Positions 12,533 through 27,353 of a DNA stretch of 64,000 nt are shown one piece after another. The notes beneath the pieces are model-generated. The model ran no database searches. It was given only the letters and a program-made list of their open reading frames with translations, and had not been told where the DNA came from. The DNA is taken from positions 13,769,333 through 13,833,332 of the forward strand of contig CM012954.1 in assembly GCA_000181795.3 (NCBI GenBank), written 5' to 3'. Each line of letters starts with the position of its first letter. Within the stretch, counting starts at the first letter, position 1. The DNA comes from Trichinella spiralis (Eukaryota > Nematoda > Enoplea > Trichinellida > Trichinellidae). The translations under genes were made by a program, and so were the position numbers.

Positions 12533-15500
12533 CTCTGAAACAGACACAAAACGACCACGTGAATAACAATCAACAATTCATCGTTGGTGAAATAAATAAA
12601 AATTAAAAAAAAAAAAGAAGTGAAAAAGGAAAAAAAAAGAAGAAGCATCTCAAGAAGAGATTAATCAAATTCGACTCGACTTGTAAGTTCAACCAACGCA
12701 CGCGGAAACGACGCAAATATTGGTGTAATATTAAAAAATTTTTCCAAGAATAAGTTGAATAAAATGATAACAATTACAACAAAAATCCACACATTGAACA
12801 GTCGACGATAACACAGACACATACAGTATGCACAATAATGCGTTGCATGAATATCATCTACATGGTGTGCGGCAATTGCGCAACAGCTGCTGCAGCAGAA
12901 TTAATTTTCTTCAACTGTGCCAAACGATGAAATGACCGACCGCCTGAGCAAAATTCAGCACGCTACATGACGATTATGAATATAATTGTTCACACTACAT
13001 ACGTACACTAATGACTACTACTATTACAACAACAACAACAACAACAACTGCTTGCTGCTGCTATTTGTACTCTGCAATATGCAATGTCAGAAATCGAGCC
13101 ACAGACACGAGAAAACAAATACTTGACCTCTTTCACGGACAGTCAACGAGGTGAACAAATCATCATCATGTGAAAACAACATGCAGCAGCCTACCAAACT
13201 GACACACATACAATACGTACATACGTACGTACGTACGCATATATATACGTATACGTATATGTATATATGTGAATTGAAATGCAAACAATTCAAACGAACG
13301 TTTGAATAAATAAACAAATGTAAAAAATAAAACAACAATATTAACATAACGTAACAGATGACGACTGAAGCCCCGTACAGTAAAATAAACAAATCACTAT
13401 ATGAGCAAAATGACGACAACATCACAAAGTACAACAGAATTACAATCTGTGTAGAATTTTTTACAATCAGTTTTTTTTTGTTCATTTTTGAAAATCATTG
13501 AACAAACAAGCCCATTTTACGCACGCGTGCGTGCGTGGTCACAGAAATTGGAAATTTTCAAAACAACAGGACAAAAAAAGAACCACCATCAACCAAGTAC
13601 CATCAATAAAAAGAAGCGTCGTAAAGATGCGGGCAGGAAAACACAGACAGCAACAATACGACAATGGATGTGCTAATCTGAAGAAGGTCAACGGAAATTA
13701 TCAAAAAACCAACCGACAACACCGCGCGATCAAAAATAAACAATGACAACAAGTATACGGGAAAAAAATTAAAGAAAAAAAAACAACAGCGATGATGACG
13801 TGGAGAAGCAGAAATTGAACCGAACCGCAGAAATAGCAAACGAAGCGACAGAATATAGAACTGAAGAAACGTCGTGGTGGAGAGAGAGAAAAAAAAGGAA
13901 AAATCAATTTTCCACACAACTCGCCGCTTTGTACGTACGATGATAAATCACCGGCAATACGTCGAATGCGTATCATTCGAATTATTATTTATTGCCGTCA
14001 AAAAATATGAATACAAAAACGTTCGAAATAAAAATTGAATACAAACAGATAAATTAATTCTCATCAGAACATGAAGAACAATGAAAAATAAGTACACAAC
14101 GTTGAAAAATAAAAATATATATAAATGCTTGTAACTTAATTTTGAAGATACTATAATCTATGAATCTATTTATAAATTCTACAATGATGATGATGATGAT
14201 GATGATGGAGAATGGAAAATTTGAAAAAGTAATGTCGCGTGCAGTTTGGAGCAGAAAGAAACAAAAATACAAGTAACAAAGAAATACCGAGCCTATTTAT
14301 GATGATCGACAATGACAAACTGAACAACACCAAAACACCTACAACCAACTGCGCAGCACAATGTCGACAGTACATTATGCAAAGTATAAGCAAATAAATA
14401 GCTGCGTCAACGGCCATTACAACAGCAAATCAATGAAAAAACGAGCGAAATGCTACAGAATTTTCCACTAATATAAGAATGGAAAAAAATATAAAAGAAA
14501 CTACACACAAAATATGCTAATTAGCACACGAGATATAAAAACCATCTTTACAAAGCAGCTGATATTGATGTCAGAAAATAAAAATCGTTCGCATTTAAAA
14601 TTTTCATATTTTGATGGACAATTATCCTTCAAATGACAACAAGAAGTGAGCTTGAAAAAAGAAAATTGACAGTTAACGAGCTAATATTAGCATTATTATT
14701 ATTATAATTATGGGCAAAAAAAAAACAAACAAACATTAAAATAATCTACTCCACAATGGATAAAAATACAAAATGATATAATAGTCAATCTGTTCAATGG
14801 AATCAATCACCAAAGAAGAAAAAAAAAATATATATATACATTTGCCAAGGTTGGATGGCTGTGCAGCGTTAACTTTGCATCTTCATTAATCAATCGATTG
14901 AACGTGTTAACGGCAGAAAACGACGAGACCGAAACTAGGGACTGTTCAAAAAGACAATAAAAGCAAGAGACGACAATAAAAAAAAATAAAGGCATTTCAA
15001 AATTTTTTCAACAGGAAAAAAAACAACAAAAAATAAAGTGTTAATTAATAAAGCGTCACCATTTCACAGTACACACACACATATATATATATAAATTGCC
15101 AAACTTTGTGCGTGAGAGCAGAAAATTAAAATAACAACAATTTCAATTAGAACAAAAACCGACAACTGACTATTATCAAGTGGTGTGCTTGAATAGAATG
15201 GACACAGACGATCGGTGACGATTGTCTGTGCAATTTGATATGCCGGAGCGAATAATTGAAATCAAAATTGTCAGAGCAGAAAAATTAAAAATAGACAATG
15301 ACCGTCGAGCAAAAAAATGTTTCAGAAATTTTCCAAAAATTGATGCAACAACAACAACTGACAACTGACAACAGAAAATTCCACTCTGTCCAGGATTAAA
15401 GGTAGATAACACAGTACAGGGAGAAGGGGTGGGGTAGGAGGGGGGGGGGGAGTAACAGGAGTTGAAATGGGAAAAGCAAAAACAACAATCCCACAGTTTT

Positions 15501-17498
15501 GCTAGTCACCAAGTCGACTGACTGACTGACTACGTCAACTTTTGTACAATGATAAAGTGAAAATTATTTGCACACAAAGCAACAGAACTGCGATAACCGA
15601 ATTCACCATTTAGAACAATACCGACTTACAGCACACCTTTTAAACTTCATTATCACATTTACAGAATCATTTACAGTAGTAGTAATGGTAGTTATGAGAA
15701 AAAAGAAAACAAGTTGTGAATCGAACGAAAGCGAACAAATTTCGACAATGAGATAAACAAATGAAAACAACTCTACAACCGGGTGTAATATTAAAGTCGA
15801 CTAAGACGATTTATTGATTGATTTGGTGTAGAAAGAAAAAAAACACATCACAGCACTGCACAGCTCTTCTCACCATATAATACTTACTTACTGCATCATT
15901 TTTGTGCATTTGAACGTGGTAAAATTGAAAAATATAAAACAAAGAAACAAACTGTCATGCATAAAGTAACGATCAGAGCATGCTGCTGATGCTTCTCGGT
16001 CGAAACAACTGAAAAAATCAGTACGATTTCCAGTGTGGCACACTCATGACACATAATAATAGTCCTATTAATGAAATAAATTTTGAAAAAAAACCCGCAC
16101 AGATAGATGAGCAATAATAGAAGACACGTTTCATGACCAGCTTACAGCTTACAGTAGTTGAAATAGCTATTGTTTCGTCAAAGCTGACAATTTTACTCGA
16201 CAAACTGGCATGAAAACTTCGAACATTTTCTCTGAATATAATACAATGCCCACGCATACAGGCACAAACATACCAATCAATCAACTGAAATGTGAAATGC
16301 TGCTAAAGTTGATCACGTGACAAAAAAAGAAAACAACAGACAAAAAGAAATTTCTAATCCCACGGATAAATAGATGCGTGTCGAGTAGAAGAATATCGTC
16401 AATTTATTATAACCAGTATTTCAATTGTACAAAATCGAATACATACCTTTCTCGGTCAGATAATCCTTTCCGTTCAGCTTTATGACATAAATATACTAAA
16501 CAATTCGTTATAAATTGTACGCTTTACACCGTGAAAATGAACAGCAAATAAGTAAATGAAATTTCTATATTCTCTTCTAAAATAAAACGCTCGCGATCCT
16601 TTTACAATACTGTATTGCTTTTAGTATAATTCGAATTCAAGTTGCATATTCTCCATCAGAACACTCAATTATGCTGAAATGAAAAACTCGACAAAGAAAA
16701 AACCTTTATTTATTCTTCTTGAATATTTTAAATTATTAAAAATTACACATTTATATACGTATTATGTATGAGGGAAAAATTCGACTCAACCGATTAACGT
16801 TTATTCATCAAATTAACCTAATTATGTAAAGATTAAAGCTTGTAAACAGTTTCACAACGCCGATTGACGGCAACAGCGTCGTGAGGAACGGTTTGCATTC
16901 AAAATGCATCAATGCCACACTCTGGAGCACACAAAGAACACAACTACAGATGACATAAATACATTACATGCACAGAATTACAAAAGCACACTGACACACC
17001 CACGCACATTAATTATACATATGTGGAGAAAATAATCAGTCGATCGAGTGATAAAAATGTAAAATAAAAAGGTGAAAAGGTAAATCGAACAATGAAAATT
17101 ACGTTGGCCGGAAAAGCAAGCAACCGACACATCTCACAACGTAGCCAACGTAAGTAAGTGGTAAAACGTTTGATCGGTATGGTAATAGCTGTCAACAAGA
17201 TATCATTACAACACTCGCTTCATTGCAATTCTGTGGGATAAATAATTGTTAAAAAAAAAAGAAAGAAAGAAAAAATACGAACAAGCATAGAAGAAAATAC
17301 AACAATTACTGACTGGTACGTCGATGTTGTTGACATACAGTGCGCATGTGGGCAGCGTTGAACAGATCGACCACAAAGCAAAGCAAAGCAAAGCTTTCTG
17401 CATCCGTTGGTCATTATAATTGGCAAATTTTCCGATCATCACAAAGAGAAAAGCAGCTTCTCACACGTCCAACTAAGAGTCGTGTAATCTTTCCGACG

Positions 17499-17506
17499 TG
17501 ACGTCA
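17499..17506. promoter_or_regulatory. Palindromic CRE-like site TGACGTCA
   Basis: A perfect 8-bp cAMP-response-element palindrome, the CREB/ATF family binding site, lies in the gene-poor region. It is 5 kb upstream of FNDC3, so the target gene is unknown and a chance match is possible. Confidence 0.25.
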
Positions 17507-17606
17507 GTGAATTCATCGATCCGTTCTGATAGGAGCAATTACAACAAAACTGGACGGTGCAAAGCAGCAAAACGAAACAAAAAAATCCCTTTTGACACCG
17601 ATCTAC

Positions 17607-17649
17607 GTCAGTCAGTCAGTCAGTCTGTCTGTCAGTCAGTCAGTCAGTG
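17607..17649. repeat. (GTCA)n tetranucleotide array
   Basis: Tandem GTCA units with a short GTCT variation in the middle. No function is apparent. Confidence 0.9.
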
Positions 17650-20600
17650 AATAGTAAAATGCCCATACGTGGGTGGTGTTGGAAGCTCACAAGCTTTGTG
17701 TGCTATACTGCGCTGTGCTGTGCTGTGAGCGCCTACTTACTCTTTCATCACAACAACCTCTACCATCCCATAAATAAATAAATAAATAAATTTATATTTA
17801 TTTACAAATTCATATATAAACCCATCTGCATACAAAGTAAACCACAATCTACAACAACAACAACAACAACAAATTCTGCTTCCAATTCAACAATCACTTT
17901 TCATACATCATATACTGCGCAATGGACATGACACTGTTCCATTTGAAAATTTCAAGTCCATACAAATAATAATATTAACGAATATATTATACAGTGTTCT
18001 CAACAAAACGACCTTGTCGGCAGTAGAAGAAGTACGAAAAACCAATCAAACGAACAAGCCGATCACACGGACGACTGGATCGATCCAGCTGCTATCCAGC
18101 CAGGCCAGTTAATAATTCACGGAAACGAGCAGGTTATCAAATCGACCGGTAGGCAAACAAATTGTCGTCATTCGTTGAACATTTCGCCAAACTTGAACCC
18201 CCACCCATTCCATCCAGTGGAACTCATCAAGCATCTCAACTACATCACTCATATATACTCGAACAACGTGAACAATCAATCAATCAATCAATCCTTTACA
18301 TGCCCCCATATTACATTTGGAATATATATATACGCGCATCAGTGGCTTCTGCAGACGTTCAACCAGACTACCACCAAACCTATGCCGGCCTCTGTGTGTG
18401 CGTGTAGGTGTGGGTGGGTGTGTGCGTCTGTTATGTAACAATAGAGATTATCAGGGGGAGAATAGCAATCCAAGTTTCCTAGTAAACATCAATCACCTCA
18501 GCTAAGCTGAATCACGTGCTGGTCAGTTGCGCAATCGTCAATGCTCGTTTGTACAAAACTGCAAACGCCATATTTTTTATCGATAATAAAAATTGAATTA
18601 AATCAAAAAAAAAACTGCTACATCTCACTCAACCTGTTGCTGTTGACGAAAAAAACAAACAGTAAACACATGCGAAAAAAGAAGATGCTAAATGACGACA
18701 ACGACAACGACAACAACAATAAATGGGATGTGAAAAGAAGACAAGTTCCGCTTAATATATAGACCAATTAACAAATACATGCAACAAATGAAACACTATC
18801 AAACTGATCCTATCCATTTCGAGTTCGTCCATTGCAAACAATTTTCTAATAATTTCAAAATCACTTCAACACATTCAAAAACAAAAAAAAATTAAAAATA
18901 ATATTCGACTATTCGAATTCGATTATATATATATATGTATGTATGTATAATTTTGCTTTTACTCGTACAGCGGAAAAATGTGTTCAGCTAGTGATAACAA
19001 ATTAAAACAATCCAACATCCCTTTCCAAAAAAAAAATTATTAAAATTACACACATTACGTGTGGGTGTATAGAAAAAAGAGAAAAAAGACCCCATACAGA
19101 ATATCGAAAATGATCAAACGGATGCATTAATTTGAAGCTGATCTGATGATGACCGCATTCGAATCGATACAACTGAATGAAAATGACCATCTCATTCAAC
19201 CAAAAGCATACGTTGAGAAACAAACGTAAAAGCTGCTTGTTCATCACCACCACTATCATCATCATCATCAAACGACGACAAAAGAACAACAAAACAATAT
19301 TTTTTTCAAAAAAAGTAATATTTTTACCATCTACGTGTAAAATTCAAAGGAAAAAAAACCATCTTCGACAAAATCATTAATAATAAAATTTAAAAAAAAA
19401 AGCAAAACCAAATCATCACACGTCAAAGTCATCAATAAAATAAAACAGAGAGGAGAGAGAAGGGCAATTTTGCTATTTTTTCTCACTTTTCAAAAAAAAA
19501 ACTGATCCAGAGAATTCAACAACAGTTCTTGGACAGATGCGGGAATTGTATTCTAAATTTATCCCAATTTCCATTCAACAGTTGAAAACAAAACAACCAC
19601 ATGTTCATCAGTTCAATCGTGTACGACGATCACCAGAGGGATTTTGCGTAATAAAATGATACTACATATTCAATAAAACTGAGAAAAGAATAAATTAAAA
19701 AAAGAAGAAGAAGAAGAAGAATTAAATAAACCTATAAATTTCATCACTTTTAAGCGTATAATAATAACAAAAGAAAGAAAAAAAATTATACAGCAAGTGA
19801 CGCGCAACACATATGCATATTTACACAGATTAGTCGACAGTTGGGAACGACGACATCATTCTCGCCCACCTGACTCACACACCAACAAAGTACATTATGA
19901 CGACAAATGAAGAATAATAACGCCCACCAGAAAATCGAAAACACAATAATAATAGTAATAACAACAATAACAACAGCGATCACTTTCAACACACTTGATT
20001 AGCTCGATATTTTTTTTCAAACGAACAAAAAATATAATAAAATATAAAATAATTATAAATTTGAAAAACAACAAGCATGCATGGAAACGTAGGAATAGAT
20101 GGATGAATGGATGGATATGGAAAACAACTGTCGCTTCTCGAAGAAAAAGAAAAGAGCAAGCAGCTTTTGTGATAAATGGTAATGTGTCTGTCGATCGCGC
20201 ACAAATCGACAGCTCATACTGTGTTTGCCAACAACAATTCGATATTATATTAGCAACGTCTGAAATTTCGTCGACAGTACAATTATCCATACTGAATGAT
20301 ATTGTACATTATTGGTGTGATTTTATACAAAACCTGAAAAATATCACCAATTTCCTTCCATACATGCCATACAGAACAACTGCTAGACGATTGACTTTTT
20401 GCATGTACTACTACTGCCGCTCGTTACTTACTGAATTGCCCAACAAGATGCGAGCATTACAAACAGAATGTCAGCAGTTCAAAGAATCGTTTACGTAGTC
20501 AAGCTTATCCAAACTACCCTGCCAAATCCGGATTGCTCTTTGCCGGCTAATTGAATGCAAACTGTGTACTCACTAAACGACTGTAAACACTGACGCCGAT

Positions 20601-20861
20601 TAGTACTGTTTCACTGATCTCACCAACCTCGTCTCTTCTGATTGTCAAGCATTTATTTTTCCAATTAACTTTCCACTATCACCCTGCTAGCCCATTTTCG
20701 ACACTTTCCATCGCGTTCTTATACATGTACATTTAAAATGGAGTTTCTCTAATTAATTAATGGAACAATATTTCATTTTCGAAAAACAAACACTATTAGC
20801 AACCGTTTGATGAACTTGTGCACCGACAATACTGACAATGGCACCGAATCAAGATGAAAAA

Positions 20862-20892
<31 letters not shown>

Positions 20893-23549
20893 ATAGAGAA
20901 GAAATATGTTGAACAGTTTGAAATGGAATTTACAAGAATAAAAAAAATTCTATGCACATTCCCCCACCTGTTCCCCGGTTCGTATGGACCCACCCGCCCA
21001 CACAACTACCGGTCGGTTAAGCGCAAAAGCTGTAGTACAATGACTCGATTAATTGAAAATCAATTAACCACCATTTTGCAATAGCAACTGGATCGAATCA
21101 GCGCAAACGCAAACATTTACAACCAATCGTTTAAAAGCTGTTTCATACAAGCAAGCATGCGAGAGGTCGGCGAGCGTTGATTCGACATCGAAAAAATAGC
21201 ACTATTCAAAGATACAAAAATAATTACATTAATATTATTCTTATTATTCATATATCAGTAAATATTTTCACTGCACTGCAATTTCAACAGAAAAAAGAAA
21301 AAGAACCATATTCTTCATCCTATTCGTAGTCAATAGATAAATGCACGTTATAAGTAGAAAAGAAAAAAACGGAAACATCGTAAATTTCATTTCCCACAAA
21401 TTTGAAATTCAACTATTATTCATGAAAAACTTTTCAAAAAAAATAATGAAAAGAAAAAAAGCAAACAAAAAAAACGCTCAACAAAGATGCATGAAAAGTA
21501 TTTTCAATGGAAAATTATCATAAATAAATAAGTTACATGAATATCTTTTTCTTGCCCATTGCATACTGTAAACAACCGCACACAGAGTGGGAGAAAATAG
21601 CAATGTTTAACTTAATTGACAGATAATTAACGCTGCGTAACAACTATTGTGGACAATTCGTCTTTTCAATAATCTAATCACAATGAATGAACATTTTCAA
21701 CATTTTCCAATATCCGAATGTAAATGTAAAACTACTTCTTTTTGCAGATTGATTATCAAATCACAAATTCAAAATTACAATATTATTATTGAACGTATTA
21801 TAATAATTTTAAAATTAAAAAAAAATTCTTTCCCCTTCTTTAATACAATTAATCGACTGAAAATGTGAAAAAATGGAAATTAAAATTAATCGCATGTATC
21901 GGATGAGTTGACAAATTTATGCATACGTATGACCATGTACTCTGATAGAATCTCTGTAATAAAAAAAAAAGCTGTTCTCGAGCAAAATACCACAGACCAA
22001 CCAGAATAAATAAACTTGCTTTCGGCAATGAAACAGATTCACAGACAGAGATGAAGAAAGAAAAACTTTTCCCTGTTCTCGTTACCACACAAAACAAAAG
22101 ACCGTTTATGCAATTGAAATATGCAGCAAATGATGATGATGATGACACAAGATAGGTTCAGAAAATGGTTCGAAATAAGAAGCATAAATTTAAATAATAT
22201 TCAACAATATTAGACAAAAAGAGGCAGCATGCACAACAACTTCAACAACCAAATACCACACTGTACAAACTTGCAAAAATGCTTCCTTTCAAATAAAAAT
22301 GCGCACTTGATGACAAATGGGATATTTTTAAAAAAAGCAAATAAGTTGCCTGTTTGTTTTTCTTTCCAAATTTTCATATCAAAAAAAAAACTAATGGACA
22401 AGTTTCAGAACAATACAACAAAGTCAATTATTGCGTGGCAATAATGATAAATAATAACCAATGCACAACCCGCTCGACCGACAGCTTCACCTTCTATTAC
22501 GCTGTCATTGTCTATAATCGCCGCTTACCAACACTTGCTGACAGACGACATTTCTAATCAATTCATTTAAAAAAAACACGTCCTTCATCCACATTGTTAC
22601 ATTACAGACAGTAAAATTATACAAATACATCGTATGTACACATAGATGTTTGCAAATTGTACAAGTTATGGAAATGGTTAAAGAAAGAAAATTCAAATTT
22701 CCTTTTCTGCGTTACTGTATGCATTGCGAATAGTGAATATAAACACCGAAGAAAAAAAGAAACGCAGACTGATCAGAATTTTGTCAATCAGCAAGCATTA
22801 CAACAACAATGACGCAGCTGACGTTCTTCGAACGTAAGGTAAGCAATTGAGCAGAGCAGCAAATCAGAGTTCAGCAAATCCACCAAATTTCGGTTAGTGA
22901 AAAAGGACAAACAAATCAACGATATGCAAGCCCAATTCCCCATCCCGCCCCACCCTCCTCATTTGGGCTTTCATTTTCTATGCAAATTGCAAAATGCCAG
23001 TTTTGTCCTTTTCAACACTTCATCTTAGTCGGTAAATGACAAACAGACTGACGGACTGTTAGTCCGCTGCCGCAGCTTTTTCGACTTTCCGGATAACTAC
23101 TACTGATCGTCGGTCGAATAGCACTTACTTATCCATCAATCAGCAAAAAGGTAAAAAGCAGGCACGGTCACTTTTCGACCTCGGATTCAAAGCGAACAAG
23201 GCCCAATATTGAAACAATGCCATATAAAGAAAATAATAAGATTTGTTCTGTGAAAAATTTTTCCACAAAACAACTAGTAGAATAACAAACAAATAAACCG
23301 TTTGTTGTGATGGTTGTTGAGTCAATTACGTCGAATCATACACGATAAATGATTTTCATGGAAAATTTCAATTTATCAAACTAAAAAACCCAACTATGAT
23401 GAAACATCAAAAATAAAGAAAAAAATAGTAGCCTACAAAAAAGGTTGGTCAAAACAACATTGGAGAATTGGAAAAAAAATCACTTCAAACATGTTGAAAA
23501 TTTCACCATTCCAAAAACCTTATCAACTTTCTCACTTATCACGTTTAAG

Positions 23550-23576
23550 ACACACACACACACACACACACACACA
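23550..23576. repeat. (CA)n dinucleotide array
   Basis: Thirteen uninterrupted CA units lie in the gene-poor region. Confidence 0.9.
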
Positions 23577-26500
23577 GCGTCGACAAACACATGGTCGAAT
23601 CGTGAAAAGACAACCAACTTTTTATCGAACGATAATAACACAACATACAGTGTTTGGCAAAGCTGAACGTATACTAATTTATACGGTGGTGTGCCTTTTT
23701 CAGTCAAACGACAAAATTATCCACCGTTTAGCCCATTCCATCAGAACACACACATCCTCCTCGAAAAGAAAAAAAATATCAATTCACAATTACTGTTCAT
23801 CGAAATACATGAAGAAGAAGAAGAAGAAAAAGAAAAAATAAGTGCGCACAAATCAACAATTTCGTGTGCAACTTCTCTCTGGCGGAAGTACGTTGAAATT
23901 TCTACAGTAACAATACAGTAATGGCTACAAGAATGTACCACAAGTACAAGAATGAGTTGAAATGTGAAGCACGTCGAAGTGTGTGTAGAAACGCTATGGT
24001 GTTTGGTGAATAAAAGTCTTTTAGAAATCAATACGAACAAAAGCGATAATAACGACGACGAAAATGCCGCATTCGAAGATGTCGTCAACCTTAAAACGAC
24101 TACTGCTACTACTACCAGTAGTACAACTGAACAATAAAATATACTCGCGACTATAGCGTAACAAGTGAATGAGAAAATTCATAAGTTAATTGTAAAAAAA
24201 ATCTGAATTGAAATAAGCATTTTCTGCAAGTTAAAATCGAAATTCCCCCTTTATCCATCTCCTCGAAAGACCCCAGTGCCAGTAATTACTGTGATTTGTA
24301 CTTGTATCTCTCAATCTGTCGACTGTGCAAGCTGCACAACTGGTTGGACGGAAGCGGTGTTACGAACGCGTGGAAAGGTTGTGGAAAAAACTGGAAAGCA
24401 AGAACGAAAAGAATTCAAGACCTCGCACAGGGCAGAAAACGTCACCAACGACGACTGTCTGACTGACTGCTTGTCCGAAGGTCGATGACACGAAGGATTC
24501 AACTGACAAAATACAACAAGCATACGTTGAAAATACAACAATTCTGAAAATGCTCATCTCGATCTCTCCGTGTCTGCCACAAACAATAGAACAAACAAAC
24601 AAACAAATAAACAACCGTTTTCCAAACACAATAGTCTCAAGAGTTGGAAAAATGAAAGAAAGCGAAAAAAAATGAACACTAACAACAACGTTTGTACAAT
24701 GCTTGTATTCTACTGGTGCAATGTTTTGGTTTCGTTCGATGCGTCATTGTTCCGTTTGAACTGTCATTCAAATTACCAACAGAAAAAAAGCGTCAATTTT
24801 TGAAAAGAAGAAAAACTTCTGCATTTTGGTTGAACGTATAAATTTTCCCTCCGCATCAAACATAAAGTGCCGGTAAAATGGAAGAATATTTCAAATTCAA
24901 CTTTGGCATGTTGGATTGGAAAAGAAGAAAATATTCACAACTAACATGTTTTGTACAACAACAATGGCGTAGTTGAAAGAAGATGATCGAGCGGAATATT
25001 GAAAAAGAATAAGAAAGTTGTTCAAATTGGACAAAATGGAAAAGTATAAATAAAAACAAGTGATGCTCATAATGGAGAGAAGATATTTTTTTAAAAAAAG
25101 TAAAAAAGAATCACCACAAAGCAACACGAACAACAATAATAACAACAACAACAACAGCATCTCATCGCTTGATAAAGTTAGTAATGGTAAAATTGTACAG
25201 AAATAGACAGAAAAGGAAAAGTGCTGCGCAGAGTATATAGAAGTGGACTGATGCTCTCTCTCTCGCTCTCTCACTGTCCAGCGCAGCGTTTGAGAAAGAC
25301 ATGTCAGGAGCAAACGGAATTTTGTCCTACGATTTCTAGAGAAAACACAAACAGTATACCACCGGCCCAGAACAAACTGTTGACACAATCTAACCGGTGA
25401 CCGAGTTTGTAGAGCTGGCATGCAAAAACAGACGGCACAGAACAAGACGGTCTGGACAGAAAACAATATGACAGTAAGAAGAAATAGCTGAGGTCGCCAG
25501 GATAAAGAATCTCACCGCGCATTTAACAGCGTTTACACACACACACGCACATATTTCCGGTCAATAATATGCAAGGTTAAAAGAGGCCACAATTTAAACG
25601 CAAGGTCACAACTGTTCGGACAGACCTTCAAACGATACAAGCAGCACGGTGAAACAAAACTCAACTCACACTACGCAACCTGGCCGATCACATTTTACAA
25701 ATCACACCGCTTAACAATCATACCTGATCTGTAGCAGAAGAACGGCGGATGGAAATTTACGTTCACAATTCGCAGGCAATCGTGCGAACGGTGAACAGAA
25801 AAACGGCGACTGGAAACCACTTCGACTTCAAATAACCAACAAAAATGAAGTCCACAATGCCCCGCTAATAGAACACACATCCAACAGCTCGAACAAACAA
25901 ATCGGGTAAATTCACGACAGCGAATAAAGTACAGTACAAAATAACAACATTTAAGTACAATATTGCATACTGTATTTTGCATTTGAAAATAAAAAAAAAT
26001 TTTCAAACAATTGCCTACTGTTCCTCCACTTCTATGCATGACACTACTATTGGAAATATTACGTTTTTTTTAAATTCACTTTTCCATCAAAAGACAAAAA
26101 AAAATGAAAAACTATTTCACTCGTACGTACCTTTTTCGCAACTGCGTTCAATTGTTTGTTGGCTGTACAGAAGATAAGTAAATAATTCGGAGAAAATCTT
26201 ATTTTTTTTCTTTGCTTCTATTAGAGGAAAAAATATTTCAAGCAATCTGAATAAAAATATCGCACTTCTTGAAATTTTTTTTATTGAAAATAAAAAAATA
26301 AACATTTATGATTCACAAAACGTACACAACAGATCATTCATTTTTCATCAGAGAATAACAAAAATGAACACTCGCGGATGTTGAAAAGATATCAGTAGAA
26401 AAAGTAATGTTCAAAAAAACAAACCATCAGCAACAGAACAATTTTCGATACGCGCAGTCATAGTTGAATCGTGCCTCAGATTACCAATTCGATGTCATGT

Positions 26501-27353
26501 TCAACTCCTCCTGGGACGGTAAATTTCATCACTGGCACGAATGAACGAACGGACTTCAGTAACATAAATGTAATGGTTCTTCGAATCGAAAAACTGGGTT
26601 TTGTAATTTATGCTTTCCAAACTGAAGTCTTCATAAATGGAAAATATTCATAACCTTCATATAAAATCAATATTATGATGCTATTTTTGCATTACATATA
26701 CATAAATAACATCAACTGATGGAAAACAAAATTCTGAGTGATTCTGAATTCTGAAAAAGAAGTGTTTTTATGCACCGCATTCAGGAAAAGCATTTTCTAT
26801 CCATGTATTTGCAATTAAATGCACCAGTACCAAAAAATTTTTCTGAAAAAAGTGTGCTTTTTCATTGCTTAAAAAATTCACTCAATAAATCATTATTCAT
26901 TATGTGTGATAAAGTTTCGTTGAAGAATATAATAAAGATAGAAGTTCATGTAAAATTAGGAAAATTAATTGAATTTCAATGGTACAGAATTTGTTTGATG
27001 TAAAGCATGTTTGCCTGAACAGAAGAAAACTGTAAAACTGCCGCCAAATGTTGCCCAAGATACAGCAAGCAATATTCAAAAAATGAAAATCAAGTTACTT
27101 TATTAATTCGGTCAATGTTAATATTAATTCAATTTTCACAGTACTTTTATAACATTTTAACATGAACCAACATTCAAATGGAACTTCACAAAATCGTTCG
27201 TCAACATAGAAATAAAAAATAATAAAATTTTTCATTCAACTATACATTCTACAGATTAATAATAATGCATTAGAAAAGCATAAAATAAGCAGGAAATTAT
27301 AATTGGTTAAATTTACTCGAACGATGACAGTCATCAATAGAAGAGAAAGCGAT

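Larger units (their letters stand above)
12208..27353. other. 15-kb region without recognisable genes
   Basis: This stretch lies between the FNDC3 start codon and the 3' end of the secreted-protein gene. It is AT-rich with many short arrays: (CTG)n 12486-12532, a TACG/ATAC-type palindromic array near 13217-13268, (GTCA)n 17607-17649, (TAAA)n near 17771-17790 and (CA)n 23550-23576. The longest open frames (19995-20498 on +, 25466-24897 on -) have no recognisable domain and read as low-complexity translation. It may hold 5' UTR exons and enhancers of FNDC3, or unrecognised noncoding RNAs. No tRNA, rRNA or transposon reading frame was found. Confidence 0.55.

Noticed and set aside
12408-12606. 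Frame with leucine or serine runs over the CTG array
   Set aside because: Pure trinucleotide-repeat translation without flanking coding signal.
19995-20498. 167-codon + strand frame in the gene-poor region
   Set aside because: No domain, AT-driven composition and no splice partners or conserved neighbours; kept as noncoding, though it is the best candidate there.
24897-25466. 189-codon minus-strand frame
   Set aside because: Cysteine/leucine/phenylalanine-rich low-complexity translation with long Leu runs from CAA-type repeats; no domain.
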